Below, piece by piece: positions 50,954 through 61,634 of a DNA stretch of 64,000 nt. A model generated the notes under the pieces. It ran no database searches and was not told where the DNA came from. It saw nothing but the letters and a program-made list of their open reading frames with translations. Origin of the DNA: Variovorax sp. UMC13 (GTDB taxonomy: Bacteria > Pseudomonadota > Gammaproteobacteria > Burkholderiales > Burkholderiaceae_C); contig NZ_LZZW01000018.1 in NCBI RefSeq assembly GCF_014170375.1, positions 370,775 to 434,774 of the forward strand, given 5' to 3'. Position numbers and translations under genes: made by a program. Each line of letters begins with the position of its first letter. Position 1 is the stretch's first letter.

Positions 50954-51913
50954 ATGCTGGACATTCGCCAACTGGCCTACTTCGTGGCCGTCGCCGAGGA
51001 AGAACACGTGGGGCGCGCGGCCGAAAAGCTGCACATCTCGCAGTCGCCCTTGAGCCGCCAGATCGCCCAGCTCGAGGAGAAGCTCGAACTGACCTTGTTC
51101 GAGCGCAGCCAGCAGCGCATCCGCCTGACGCGCGACGGGCGCACCTTCCTGGCCGAGGCGCGCGCCTTCCTCACCCATGGCCACCGCCTGCAGGCGATGG
51201 CGAAACGGCTGGGCCGGGGCGACGAAGGCGGCCTGTGCATCGGCTACATCGAGAACGCCATGCACTCCGGCCTGCTGCCCGCGGCCTTGCGCACGCTGCG
51301 CGCCGGCCGCCCGAAGGTGCATGTGGCGCTGTACAGCCTGCGCTCGCCCGGGCAACTGGAAGGCCTGCGCCAGCGCAGCCTCGACATCGCGCTGCTGTGC
51401 GACCCGCCGACGCGCGACGACCCCGACCTGGACTGCGCCCAGGTGCTGAGCGACCCGATGCTGCTTGCGTTGCCCGAAGCGCATCCGCTGGCCGCGCGCG
51501 CCGTGCTGGCGCCGGCCGACCTGGCCGGCCAGGAATGGATCGCGGTGATGCAAGAGGAGGATGCGCTCAGGCACGACAACTTCGTGGCCGCCTGCACGCG
51601 TGCCGGCTTCATGCCGGACGTTCGGATGGAAGCCAGCGAACCGCTGACCGCGCTGGGCCTCGTGGCCTCCGGGCTGGGCCTGGCGATGGTCCAGAGCAGC
51701 CTGCGGCATCACGCGCCGGCCGGCGTCGTGCTGCGCGAAGTGCCATGGTTCGACCACCGCACGCCGCTGTGGGCTGCCTGGCACAAGGTCAACCTGCGGC
51801 CGCTGGTCGGCATTTTTCGCGAGACCTTGCTGGCGAGCGTGGATCTCGGCCGGGCCAAGGCCGCCGCGGCGGATGCGGCGCCGCCGGCCAAGGTCCGGCG
51901 AAACCGGCGTTGA
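50954..51913 (+). CDS. LysR-family regulator divergent from the aldo/keto reductase
   Basis: 319 residues. Strong LysR helix-turn-helix at the start (LDIRQLAYFVAVAEEEHVGR, then ISQSPLSRQIAQLEEKL). The effector domain resembles the CbnR/CatR-like group (GYIENAMHSGLLP, then MQEEDALRHDNF). A basic alanine-rich tail ends the protein. The intergenic stretch (50853-50953) contains the near-palindrome TTGTCCAAGAC...TCGACCAACTT, a possible LysR box. Confidence 0.88.
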   Translation: MLDIRQLAYFVAVAEEEHVGRAAEKLHISQSPLSRQIAQLEEKLELTLFERSQQRIRLTRDGRTFLAEARAFLTHGHRLQAMAKRLGRGDEGGLCIGYIENAMHSGLLPAALRTLRAGRPKVHVALYSLRSPGQLEGLRQRSLDIALLCDPPTRDDPDLDCAQVLSDPMLLALPEAHPLAARAVLAPADLAGQEWIAVMQEEDALRHDNFVAACTRAGFMPDVRMEASEPLTALGLVASGLGLAMVQSSLRHHAPAGVVLREVPWFDHRTPLWAAWHKVNLRPLVGIFRETLLASVDLGRAKAAAADAAPPAKVRRNRR

Positions 51914-51961
51914 GGCAGGGCGCCGGGCAAGGGTCGCAGCGCTCGCGCTACGATCCCGCGC

Positions 51962-53497
<1,536 letters not shown>

Positions 53498-53515
53498 ACG
53501 GCCATCGCCCGTCCG

Positions 53516-53555
53516 GCGCCATGACGCAGCGCAGCCATCGCTTTCGCCATGGCGC
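53516..53555. terminator. Inverted repeat between converging genes
   Basis: GCGCCATG (53516-53523) pairs with CATGGCGC (53548-53555) across a 24-base loop, in the 72-base gap between the sigma-54 activator and the porin gene on the other strand. Place suits a shared terminator, but the long loop and missing U run make it weak. Confidence 0.35.
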
Positions 53556-53569
53556 AGCAGGCGTCGGCC

Positions 53570-54892
53570 TCAGAAGGCGTGCCGGATGCCCAGGTCGTAG
53601 CCGGTCGACGTCCGCGGCGTGAAGCTCGCGGTGTTGACCAGCGCCGGTCCGCCGGTGACCAGGGCCGCGCCGTTCCTGTTGCGGACCTGCGCCACGGTGG
53701 CGTAGAGCGCGGTGCGCTTCGACAGGTTGTAGACATAGCCCAGCGCGAGCTTGCGGGCCTTGGGGTCGGGCAGGGCGGCCATCCCCGGAGGCGTCACCCG
53801 GTTCAGGTCATAGTCGACCTGCGACCAGGAGGCCCGGACCAGGCCGGCACCGACGGGCGCCGTCAGGCCCAGCAGAAAGCCGGTCGTGTCGACATCGGGC
53901 GTTCGCACCGGCGGCGCGGCATCGTAGGCGCGGCGCGTGCGCAGCCTGGAGACCTCGCCCAGCAGCTTGACGACGCCGAAGTCGTAGGACGCGCCCAGGT
54001 TCACGGTCTTGACCGAATCCGTGGTGCCGGCATCGTGGTTGTCGCCGATGGCGCTGTTGCCGTAGGCGATCGCGATGTCGAGCGGTCCGCTGGCGTAGCC
54101 GATGCGGCCGCCGACATAGCGGCCCGTGCGCGTGCTGTTCGCGGCCACGGGCGTGGACGAGGGCTGAGACGATCCGACGTTCTCGGGCAGGGAATACTGG
54201 AGTTCGCCATAGACGCCGCCCAGGTTCGGCGGCAGGAAGTACCCGACGCTGTTGCTGGTGCGCACGTAGTTGGGATTGCCGCCGAAGGTGCGCGTGCCGG
54301 TCGGCAGTGGATAGAGCTGCGCCGCCATGAGCAGCGTGGCGCCGGCCCCCACCGTACCGAAGGGGTCGTACACCGTGTCGTTCCAGAAGGTGGCGGCGTA
54401 GTCCCGCCCCAGGCGCACCTCGCCCCAGGGGCCCGAGAGGCTGACGGTCGAGCGACGCGTGAAGCTCAGGCCGCCGACGTTGCCGTCGTCGTTCGTGAGC
54501 TGCCCTTCGAGCCAGAAGCCGGCCGCCATGCCGCCTCCCAGGTCTTCGGTGCCACGGAAGCCCAGGCGGCTCGAGTTGTAGCCCGAGTTGGTCAAGGCCG
54601 TCTGACTCGTCCTGACGCTGCCCTGGTTGACGGCGCCGGGGCGCTCGTCCCTCGAGCGGTTGCTGTAGCCGCTGAGCGCGGCATCGACGACGCCGAAGAG
54701 GGTGACGCTCGACTGCGCCGATGCCAGCCCAGCGGCGGCCAGTGCGGCGCACGCCACGCAGGTGCGTCGCGCCGGACGCTTCGTGAGCTGCCGGATGACG
54801 AGGCCTCCGACATGTCGAAACCGTGGGGCCTGCCGCCGGGCTGCTTCCTGGTGCGCGTGAATTCTTTCCATCTGAACTGTCTCTCTGTGCAA
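53570..54892 (-). CDS. Gram-negative porin (betaproteobacterial type)
   Basis: Up to 440 residues. It forms a trimeric 16-strand outer-membrane pore. Mature part begins near AQSSVTLFGVVDAAL with the standard porin opening, contains SRLGFRGTEDLGGGMAAGFW, GEVRLGRDY and GYVYNLSKRTALYATV, and ends in the required C-terminal phenylalanine (GIRHAF). The first 35 residues are oddly long before the signal peptide (RRTCVACAALAAAGLASA), so the true start may be a later GTG. The 170-base gap to the AraC gene (54893-55062) is AT-rich at 54997-55032 and probably holds its promoter. Confidence 0.9.
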   Translation of the reverse strand: MHRETVQMERIHAHQEAARRQAPRFRHVGGLVIRQLTKRPARRTCVACAALAAAGLASAQSSVTLFGVVDAALSGYSNRSRDERPGAVNQGSVRTSQTALTNSGYNSSRLGFRGTEDLGGGMAAGFWLEGQLTNDDGNVGGLSFTRRSTVSLSGPWGEVRLGRDYAATFWNDTVYDPFGTVGAGATLLMAAQLYPLPTGTRTFGGNPNYVRTSNSVGYFLPPNLGGVYGELQYSLPENVGSSQPSSTPVAANSTRTGRYVGGRIGYASGPLDIAIAYGNSAIGDNHDAGTTDSVKTVNLGASYDFGVVKLLGEVSRLRTRRAYDAAPPVRTPDVDTTGFLLGLTAPVGAGLVRASWSQVDYDLNRVTPPGMAALPDPKARKLALGYVYNLSKRTALYATVAQVRNRNGAALVTGGPALVNTASFTPRTSTGYDLGIRHAF

Positions 54893-55062
54893 CCTCGGGA
54901 CATCCGAGGCATTCTTTTTTCCGGAGGCCGATGGTAGGAAAGGAGCACCGTCCCGGCGATGGCCGGGTGCAGCGAGGTGATAGCGAAAGAACTCAGTTTC
55001 TTCTCAGTTCACTTTTCTTATTAATGTTGTTTGCGCGGGTGACGCTTTCGGTCGCATTTCGG

Positions 55063-56013
55063 TCAGTGCGAAGCCACATAGGCCGACCCCGCCCCCGGGT
55101 GCGGCAGCGCGAAGGCCCGCTTCATGCGCTCGGCTTCCTCGACCGGGCTGAGCCCGAACATGCGCTTGAACTCGCGGCTGAACTGCGAGGCGCTTTCGTA
55201 GCCGACCTGTCCGCTGGCGGCGGACGCCGTCATGCCGCTGCGCACCATCAGCAGCCGCGCCTGGTGCAGACGCGTGGACTTCAGGTACTGCATGGGCGAG
55301 GTCTGCGTCACGGCCTTGAAGTGGCTGTGGAAGGAGGGCACGCTCATGCCGGCCTCGCTGGCCAGCTGGTCGACGTCGAGTGCCTCCTTGTAGCCACCGT
55401 GGATCCGGCGGATCGCCTTGGCGACCTTGCCGAACTGGCCCTTGGCCGCGAGCGCGGCGCGCATCGACGGGCCCTGCGCCCCGGTCAGCACGCGGAAGTA
55501 GATCTCGCGCACCAGTGCCGGCCCGAGGATCGCGGCCTCGAGCGGCGAACCCATGGCGCGCAGGAAGCGCAGCACCGCCTCCTGCAAGGCCGCATCCATG
55601 GGCGTGGACATCAGGCCCTGGGGCGGCGCGTCGGCCGCGATGCCGGCCTCGTCGAGCTGCAGCACCAGGGCGCTGGCGACCGTGAAGTCCAGCCGCAGGT
55701 AGATCGCGAGCAGCGGTTCCTCCGCGCTGGCGTCGGTCTCCATCGAGAAGGGCACGGGCACCGACACCGCGAGGTAGTGCTGGGCGTCGTAGAGGTAGGT
55801 GGTCTGGCCCAGGAAGCCGCGCTTGCAGCCCTGGCAGACGATCACCACGCCCGGGTCGTAGAGCACCGGCGCGCGGCGCAGCGGGCGGTTCGAGCGCAGG
55901 AAGCGCACGTCGGGCAGGGCCGTGAGGTTGTAGCCCTCGTCCGGCGCCAGGGCCGCGAGCAGCGTGACCATCTGGCGCGCGACAGGGGCAGAGGTGCCGC
56001 GGAGGGCGTTCAT
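55063..56013 (-). CDS. AraC-family regulator (YqhC-like, AraC_N domain)
   Basis: 316 residues. N-terminal AraC_N domain (PVLYDPGVVIVCQGCKRGFL, then HYLAVSVPVPFSMET) that likely senses an aldehyde or similar compound, and two C-terminal helix-turn-helices (LASEAGMSVPSFHSHFKAVT and GYESASQFSREFKRMFG). It is divergent from a short-chain dehydrogenase with 211 bases between (56014-56224), the usual arrangement for YqhC-type control of an aldehyde or alcohol enzyme. Confidence 0.9.
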   Translation of the reverse strand: MNALRGTSAPVARQMVTLLAALAPDEGYNLTALPDVRFLRSNRPLRRAPVLYDPGVVIVCQGCKRGFLGQTTYLYDAQHYLAVSVPVPFSMETDASAEEPLLAIYLRLDFTVASALVLQLDEAGIAADAPPQGLMSTPMDAALQEAVLRFLRAMGSPLEAAILGPALVREIYFRVLTGAQGPSMRAALAAKGQFGKVAKAIRRIHGGYKEALDVDQLASEAGMSVPSFHSHFKAVTQTSPMQYLKSTRLHQARLLMVRSGMTASAASGQVGYESASQFSREFKRMFGLSPVEEAERMKRAFALPHPGAGSAYVASH

Positions 56014-56224
56014 GGGGCGGAGTCTTTCAGGCAGTGGTTGCCGTTGTTTTACACCTTCAGGTGCACGCCTGCCTCTTCAGTGCTCATCGTTTCAGGCAAG
56101 GATGCGAGACGCGCAGGTCTTCGCGCGCAGGGCCTCGACTCCTAGCATCGGTGCATGTCATCCGCGCCTGCAGGCCGCCGCCATTCCGTCGGCGGGCCGA
56201 CGCAGCCGCCTTACAAGGAACGTC

Positions 56225-57067
56225 ATGAGCGCCCCCATTTCCCGTGTTTTCCTGATCACCGGCGTGAGCTCCGGTTTCGGCCAGGCCCTGGCTTCGGCCG
56301 CGCTGGCCGCCGGCCACACCGTCGTCGGCACGGTGCGCAACGACGCCGCGCGCACAGCCTTCGAATCGCATGCCAGCGGCCGGGCGCACGGCCTGCGGCT
56401 CGACGTGACCGACTTCGAGGCCATCGCGCCGGCGGTGGCGGCGATCGTGCAGCGCGTCGGCCCCATCGACGTGCTGGTCAACAACGCGGGGTACGGCCAC
56501 GAGGGCGTGCTGGAAGAATCCCGGCTCGACGCGATGCGGCACCAGTTCGACGTCAACGTCTTCGGTGCGGTGGCGATGATCAAGGCGGTGCTGCCCACGA
56601 TGCGCGAACGCCGCACGGGCCACATCCTCAACATCACCTCGATGGGGGGCTTCATCACGATGCCGGGCATCGCTTACTACTGCGGCAGCAAGTTCGCGCT
56701 CGAGGGCATCTCCGAGGTGCTGGCGCAGGAGGTCAAGGGCTTCGGCGTCAAGGTCACGGCGGTGGCGCCGGGCTCCTTCCGTACCGATTGGGCCGGCCGC
56801 TCGATGGTGCGCGCCGAGCGCAGCATCGCCGACTACGACGCGCTGATGGACCCGATCCGCGCGGCCCGGCAGGCCAAGAGCGGCCAGCAGGCCGGCGACC
56901 CGGCCAGGGCCGCGCAGGTGCTGCTGGACCTGGTCGAGCAACGCGATCCCCCGGCGCACCTGTTGCTGGGCACCGACTCGCTCGCGCTGGTGCGGGCCAA
57001 GCTCGGCACGATGGCCGCGGAGATCACGCGCTGGGAAGGGGTGTCGGCCTCGACCGACTTCGCTTGA
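56225..57067 (+). CDS. Short-chain dehydrogenase/reductase (classical SDR)
   Basis: 280 residues. NAD(P) motif TGVSSGFG (about 12-19), NNAG (about 87-90), catalytic serine in NITSMGG and the YxxxK pair in YYCGSKFALEG. The glycine-rich pattern and the VAPGSFRTDWAGRSM stretch place it with oxidoreductases of the 17-beta-hydroxysteroid dehydrogenase-like group, often named only SDR. The ATG at 56225 follows AAGGAACGTC. Likely controlled by the divergent AraC protein. Confidence 0.9.
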   Translation: MSAPISRVFLITGVSSGFGQALASAALAAGHTVVGTVRNDAARTAFESHASGRAHGLRLDVTDFEAIAPAVAAIVQRVGPIDVLVNNAGYGHEGVLEESRLDAMRHQFDVNVFGAVAMIKAVLPTMRERRTGHILNITSMGGFITMPGIAYYCGSKFALEGISEVLAQEVKGFGVKVTAVAPGSFRTDWAGRSMVRAERSIADYDALMDPIRAARQAKSGQQAGDPARAAQVLLDLVEQRDPPAHLLLGTDSLALVRAKLGTMAAEITRWEGVSASTDFA

Positions 57068-57076
57068 ACCTGCGCC

Positions 57077-57892
57077 TCAGGCCGTCGGCACCGTCCCGCC
57101 GTCGATCACGTATTCGGCACCGGTGATCGCGGCGGCGCGTGAGGACACGAGGAAGCCGACCAGTTCGGCCACTTCCTCCGGCCGCGCCGGGCGGCCCAGC
57201 GGGATGCCGCCGAGCGAGGCCATCAGCGCCTGCTTCGCGCCTTCGTAGTCGGTGCCGCCCTTGCGCGCGATCTCGTTGACCAGTCCGACCGCGGCCTCGG
57301 TCTCGACCCAGCCCGGCGACACGCGCACCACGCGCACGCCCTGGGGACCGACTTCCTTCGACAGGCTCTTGCTGTAGGTCGAGAGCGCCGCCTTGGCCGC
57401 AGCGTAGGCGGTGGTGGCTTCGTGCAAGGGCAGTTGCCGCTGGATCGAGGTGACGTGCACGATCACGCCGCTGCGTTGCGCCAGCAGGCCGGGCAGCAGC
57501 GCGCGGTCGAGGCGCACCGCAGGCATCAGGTTCTGGTCGAGCGCCTGCTGCCATTCGCGGTCGTCGAGCACCGCGAAGCCGCCGGCCGGGGCGGACGAGC
57601 CGCCCACCCCATGCACCACGATGTCGACGCCGCCGAGCTGCGCCTGCACGGCCGCGGCCACGGTGGCGCAGCCGTCGGCGCTGGACACATCGGCTTCGAC
57701 GAAGCGCACGCCCTCGGGGAGCGCGCCGGCCGGCGGCCGCTGGCGCGCGGTGGTCAGCACCGTGGCACCGGCACGCGCCAGATGGGCCACGACGGCCTGG
57801 CCGATGCCCTTGCTGCCGCCGGTGACCAGGGCACGGCGGCCCTGGAGATCGTTGCCGAACGAGGAAGAGGAGAGGGGAGAAGAGGGCGTCAT
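57077..57892 (-). CDS. Short-chain dehydrogenase/reductase (second SDR)
   Basis: 271 residues. Motifs: [10 protein letters not shown] (about 24-33), a VHGVGG segment in place of NNAG, serine in [11 protein letters not shown] and [11 protein letters not shown] as YxxxK. It ends with the [16 protein letters not shown] signature of SDRs. Converges with the first SDR (9-base gap) and diverges from the HxlR gene (58 bases between starts), which is probably its regulator. The N-terminus has an unusual serine-rich [10 protein letters not shown] stretch. Confidence 0.9.
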   Translation of the reverse strand: MTPSSPLSSSSFGNDLQGRRALVTGGSKGIGQAVVAHLARAGATVLTTARQRPPAGALPEGVRFVEADVSSADGCATVAAAVQAQLGGVDIVVHGVGGSSAPAGGFAVLDDREWQQALDQNLMPAVRLDRALLPGLLAQRSGVIVHVTSIQRQLPLHEATTAYAAAKAALSTYSKSLSKEVGPQGVRVVRVSPGWVETEAAVGLVNEIARKGGTDYEGAKQALMASLGGIPLGRPARPEEVAELVGFLVSSRAAAITGAEYVIDGGTVPTA

Positions 57893-57950
57893 GCGGGGGC
57901 GCTTTCAAGGCTGGATGGCAAGGCCTCGATGCTCGCGATACCCTCGTGCC

Positions 57951-58331
57951 ATGACAAGAACGCACCTCGAAGTAAGCGCTCCGGAAAAGGGCAAGCAACG
58001 GCCCCACTACACGCCGCTGTCGGCCGCCATCGACGTCGAGGCGGCGCTCGGGCTGCTCGAAGGGCGATGGAAGCTGGTCATCCTGTTCCAGCTGTTCGAC
58101 GGGAAGGTGCAGCGCTTCTCCGACCTCGAGAAACGCATCGATGGCATCTCGCAGAAGATGCTGGCCCAGCAACTGCGCCAGCTCGAGGCCGATGGCCTGG
58201 TCGAGCGCACGGCCTACGACGAACTGCCGCCGCGCGTCGACTACCGCCTCACGCCCTGGGGCCAGGCGCTGTGCCCGGCGCTCGATGCGATCCTGGTGTG
58301 GGCCGAGGCGCGGGAGGCGTCAGCCGGCTGA
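57951..58331 (+). CDS. HxlR-family transcriptional regulator
   Basis: 126 residues from the ATG at 57951. The winged helix has all HxlR landmarks: ALGLLEGRWKLVILFQLFDG (about 31-50), RFSDLEKRIDGISQKMLAQQ and LRQLEADGLVERTAYDELPP. Usually a redox- or aldehyde-responsive repressor of a divergent oxidoreductase, here the second SDR. Its 3-prime end overlaps the converging RidA gene by 12 bases. Confidence 0.92.
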   Translation: MTRTHLEVSAPEKGKQRPHYTPLSAAIDVEAALGLLEGRWKLVILFQLFDGKVQRFSDLEKRIDGISQKMLAQQLRQLEADGLVERTAYDELPPRVDYRLTPWGQALCPALDAILVWAEAREASAG

Positions 58332-58751
58332 AGCCAGTGCCAGCACCATCGACACCTCCGCCACCCCGCCCCCCGGCAGCGAGGCGACGCCGATGGTGGT
58401 GCGCGCGGGCAGCGGCGCGTCGGGGAAGGCGCGCTGCAGCACGGCCGAGGCGGCGTTCATCACGGCGGCGTGCTGCGTGAAGTCGGCGCTGGCCTGCAGG
58501 TAGCCGGTGAGCGTGACCACCTTGCTCACCGCGGCCAGGCTGCCGAATTCGTCTTCCACGGCGCGCAGGATCGCGCCGACCGCAGCCACCACGGCGGCTT
58601 CGCCGCGTGCCACGTCCTCGGGGCCGGCCAGCATGCCGGTGATCGGCTTGCCTTCGTGGCGTCCGACCACGCCGCTGGAATGCAGCAGGCCGCCGGCCTG
58701 GGAAAAACTGGCGTAGAGGCCCGCGGGCCGGGCACGTTCAATGGCTGTCAT
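58320..58751 (-). CDS. RidA/YjgF-family protein
   Basis: 143 residues. RidA family members hydrolyse reactive enamine/imine intermediates. Shows GLYASFSQAGGLLHSSGVVG, then TLTGYLQASADFTQHAAVMN and LPARTTIGVASLPGGGVAEV with the family arginine (about 117) in PARTTIG. A 14-base overlap couples it to the PhzF gene upstream, so the pair probably treats related amino-acid-derived compounds. Confidence 0.88.
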   Translation of the reverse strand: MTAIERARPAGLYASFSQAGGLLHSSGVVGRHEGKPITGMLAGPEDVARGEAAVVAAVGAILRAVEDEFGSLAAVSKVVTLTGYLQASADFTQHAAVMNAASAVLQRAFPDAPLPARTTIGVASLPGGGVAEVSMVLALASAG

Positions 58752-59616
58752 GGCTTTCTTTCGAAGAAGGGGATGGCATCGCCCGGGCCTCGCCGCGCAG
58801 CCAGCAGCCTTCCGTGGTCGCGGTGGCCGCCGGCAGCCGCACGAAGATGGCCGAGGGCGAACCCATGGCCTCGCCCTGGCGCACGGTCACGAGTGTCGCA
58901 GCCTCGCCGACCCGCCCCGCCTCGCGCAGGCCCCAGGCCAGCGCCGCGGCCGCGATGCCGGTGGCGGCGTCCTCGGGGTAGCCCGAGGACTTGGGGAACT
59001 GGCGCGCGCTGACCGTGGCCTCGGCACCGTCTGCCACCGCATAGGGATAGAGGCCGGTCGAGCCCAGGCGCTCGCACAGCGCCTCGACGGCGGTGAAATC
59101 GGGCCGCAGCGCATGCAGCGTCTCGACGCTTGCAAGCCGCACCAGGGTCTTGACCCGGCTGGTCGATGCGTTGAGCACAGTCCCGAGGATCTGTGCGGGC
59201 GCGATGCGCAGGCAGCGCGCGATCTCGTCGCGCAGCACCTCGCCCACGGCCTGCACCGTGGCACGCGGCTGGCTGATCTCGACCAGGCCGTCGACATGGC
59301 GGCCGTGCACCGTGCCGCTCAGGGTCTCGACGGTGGTGGGCCGGCCGCTCCAGTGGCCGTCGCGGTGCAGCAGCCACAGTGCGCCGAGGGTGGCGTGGCC
59401 GCACATCTCCATCTCGTGGCGCGGCACGAAGTAGCGCATGCGCCAGTCATGCGCCGCGGGGTCGGACGCGCGCAGCACGAAGACCGACTCGTGGCCGCTG
59501 GCGCGGGTGCGCTCCTGCATCTGGGCGGTCGAGAGTCCGTCGGCCGCGAGCCACACCGGGGCCGGGTTGCCGCCGCGCTCGCTGCCGGGGCTGGGGAAGA
59601 CGCGAATCAGTTCCAT
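58738..59616 (-). CDS. PhzF-family isomerase/epimerase-like protein
   Basis: 292 residues. The N-terminal half has GGNPAPVWLA (about 15-24), the catalytic glutamate E43 in GHESVFV, and EMCGHATLGA (about 70-79); the C-terminal half has SGYPEDAATGIAAAALAW, the second phosphate-like loop. PhzF-like proteins isomerise or cyclise small amino-acid derivatives; the substrate here is unknown. Three bases separate its start from the Bug gene stop, so they are likely co-transcribed. Confidence 0.9.
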   Translation of the reverse strand: MELIRVFPSPGSERGGNPAPVWLAADGLSTAQMQERTRASGHESVFVLRASDPAAHDWRMRYFVPRHEMEMCGHATLGALWLLHRDGHWSGRPTTVETLSGTVHGRHVDGLVEISQPRATVQAVGEVLRDEIARCLRIAPAQILGTVLNASTSRVKTLVRLASVETLHALRPDFTAVEALCERLGSTGLYPYAVADGAEATVSARQFPKSSGYPEDAATGIAAAALAWGLREAGRVGEAATLVTVRQGEAMGSPSAIFVRLPAATATTEGCWLRGEARAMPSPSSKESHDSH

Positions 59617-59619
59617 GGC

Positions 59620-60597
59620 TCAGTCCGCCTTGGCGTTGACGGAACGCGCGATGCCGCCCCACAGCGCGATGTCGGCCTTGATCTGCGCGGCGAACTGCGC
59701 CGGGCTCAGCGTGAGCGGCGCCACGCCCTTGGCCAGCATGTCGGCGCGCAGCGCGCGGTCCTGCAGTGCGCGGTCGAGGGCGGTGCGCACGCGCAGCACC
59801 AGCTCGGCGGGCGTGGCGGCCGGCGCCATCAGGCCATACCAGAGCGCGGGCTTGAAGTCCTTCACGCCGCTGGCCTCGAAGGTCGGCAGGTCTTGGAACA
59901 CGGCTGAGGGCTCGCTGATGGCCAGCGCACGCATGCGGCCGGCGCGCACCTGCGGCACCAGCGCGGTCGGGTTGTCGAACAGCACCTGGATCTGGCCGCC
60001 CATCAGGTCCGACTGCGCAGGCGCGGCGCCGCGGTAGGGGATGTGCGTCATCTCGATGCCGGTGCGCTGCTTGAACAGCTCGGCCGCCAAGTGGCTGGAG
60101 GTGCCGTTGCCGATGCTGCCGTAGTTGAGCGCGCCTGGATGCCTCTTCGCATGGGCGATGAATTCGGCCAGGGTGCGCACCGGCAGCGCGGGCGTCACGA
60201 CCAGCACGAAGGGCGTGCTGCCAATGGTGCCCACGGGCGTCAGGTCGGCCAGCGGGTCGTAGGGCAGCTTGGGGTAGACGGCCTGGGCCGACGCGATGGT
60301 GGTGGTGGTCGCGGCCACCAGCGTGTAGCCGTCGGCCGGCGCCTTGGCGCCGTAGCCCGTACCCACCGTGCCGCCCGCACCCGCGCGGTTGTCGATGATC
60401 ACCGGCACGCCGAGTTCGGCCTGCAGCCGCACCTGCACCGAGCGGAAGATCACGTCGGTGCCGCCGCCGGCGGGAAAGGGCACGACGATGGTGACCGGCT
60501 TGGCCGGGTAGGGTGTGGCCGACCAGGCGATGGCCGGGCCGAGCAGGGCGGCGGCCGTGGCGGCGAGCCAGGTCCGGCGAAGGGTTCTCGAGGTCAT
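59620..60597 (-). CDS. Bug/TctC-type tripartite tricarboxylate substrate-binding protein
   Basis: 325 residues. The ATG at 60597 has AAGGAAC upstream; the long frame beyond is a shadow. Signal peptide to about residue 27 (WLAATAAALLGPAIAWSA). Bug family landmarks: PAKPVTIVVPFPAGGGTD (about 31-48), VIIDNRAGAGGTVG, then GSIGNGTSSHLAAELF and HIPYRGAAPAQSDLMGGQIQ. It traps a carboxylate in the periplasm, either for a TctBA permease such as the one at 35846-37800 or as an orphan sensor, both inferred. Regulated perhaps by the divergent AraC gene. Confidence 0.9.
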   Translation of the reverse strand: MTSRTLRRTWLAATAAALLGPAIAWSATPYPAKPVTIVVPFPAGGGTDVIFRSVQVRLQAELGVPVIIDNRAGAGGTVGTGYGAKAPADGYTLVAATTTTIASAQAVYPKLPYDPLADLTPVGTIGSTPFVLVVTPALPVRTLAEFIAHAKRHPGALNYGSIGNGTSSHLAAELFKQRTGIEMTHIPYRGAAPAQSDLMGGQIQVLFDNPTALVPQVRAGRMRALAISEPSAVFQDLPTFEASGVKDFKPALWYGLMAPAATPAELVLRVRTALDRALQDRALRADMLAKGVAPLTLSPAQFAAQIKADIALWGGIARSVNAKAD

Positions 60598-60701
60598 TGC
60601 ATGTTCCTTGCATGTGCGATGCGACGGCTTCCGATTCTGTCGAGCGCAGCACGGCGCATGCACCCGATCGCGACGCCAGCACAGCCAATTGCGACAATCC
60701 C

Positions 60702-61553
60702 ATGACCATGCAACGCCCGCCACCGTCCGCGCCGCCACCGCCGATGTCGCTCTTCGCCGAAGGGGTGGCCCGGCGCGCGACGATGGTCGCCAACACGCGC
60801 GAGGGCTATGCGACCCCGCTGCATGCGCACGATTGCGACATGCTCTTCGTACCGGTCGCGGGCCGCTTCGATGTGGTCGATGCACGCGGCGAGGCGATGC
60901 AGTCCGCGCCCGGTGATTTCGTGTGGTTCGCCGCCGGCGCCGCCCATGCGACCGCCGCGCAGACGCTGCGCCAGACCCACGTCGCGGTCTACATCGATCC
61001 CGATTTCTGGAGCACGGCCCTGCGTGCGAACGGCGTGCAGCGGCCGCCGCAAGGCATGCGCGCGGGCAGCGCCGCACTCGCCATGCTGTCGCAGAAGATG
61101 CTGGAAGTGGCCCGCGCCGGCGCGGGCGCCGACAGCGACAACGGCGCGGTGTACTGCGGCGCGTTGATCATGGAAGCCGCGCGCCTGAGCGCCAATCCGC
61201 TGCTGCAGGAACGGCGCACGCCCGCGCGCATGGTGGCGCAGGCGCTGGCCGACGCCATCGTTGCAGACCTGTCGCAGGCGCTGCCGCTCGAGGCCTTCGC
61301 GCTGCGGCATCGGCTGTCGCGGCGCCAGGTCGAACGCAGCTTCCGCGCCGAGTTCGGCATGTCGCCGCTGGCCTTCCAACAGGTCCAGCGCGCCGACCGT
61401 GCACGCTACCTGCTCGCCACCACATCGGACTCGGTGCTGTCGGTCGCGCAGCAGGTGGGCTGGGAATCCGGGTCCTATCTGGCCCGCGTGCTGCAGAAGA
61501 CCTGGGCACTGACGGCGGCGGAGATCCGGAACGCGGCGCTGCCGCGTCCCTGA
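60702..61553 (+). CDS. AraC-family regulator with cupin-type sensor domain
   Basis: 283 residues from the ATG at 60702 (a second ATG lies at 60708). Cupin-like N-terminus with ATPLHAHDCDMLFVPVAGRF (about 36-55). Two C-terminal helix-turn-helices, LRHRLSRRQVERSFRAEFGM and VAQQVGWESGSYLARVLQKT. Divergent from the Bug gene with 104 bases between (60598-60701), so it probably controls the Bug-PhzF-RidA operon. Confidence 0.88.
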   Translation: MTMQRPPPSAPPPPMSLFAEGVARRATMVANTREGYATPLHAHDCDMLFVPVAGRFDVVDARGEAMQSAPGDFVWFAAGAAHATAAQTLRQTHVAVYIDPDFWSTALRANGVQRPPQGMRAGSAALAMLSQKMLEVARAGAGADSDNGAVYCGALIMEAARLSANPLLQERRTPARMVAQALADAIVADLSQALPLEAFALRHRLSRRQVERSFRAEFGMSPLAFQQVQRADRARYLLATTSDSVLSVAQQVGWESGSYLARVLQKTWALTAAEIRNAALPRP

Positions 61554-61562
61554 ACGCAAAAA

Positions 61563-61581
61563 GGCCCCGCGCAGCGGGGCC
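61563..61581 (-). terminator. Intrinsic terminator for the SYLF lipoprotein gene
   Basis: GGCCCCGC (61563-61570) and GCGGGGCC (61574-61581) form a perfect GC-rich 8-base stem with a 3-base loop. Read on the minus strand it is followed by TTTTTG, so it best serves the leftward lipoprotein gene. It can also slow the rightward AraC message. Confidence 0.78.
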
Positions 61582-61634
61582 CTTGCTCGTTGGTGCGGCG
61601 CCGCGGCCGGTGATACCGGCGCGCGGCGGCGGAC

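Noticed and set aside
53570..54892. Frameshift in the porin N-terminus
   Set aside because: The odd first 35 residues are better explained by a start called too far upstream; the porin body is open from signal peptide to the final phenylalanine.
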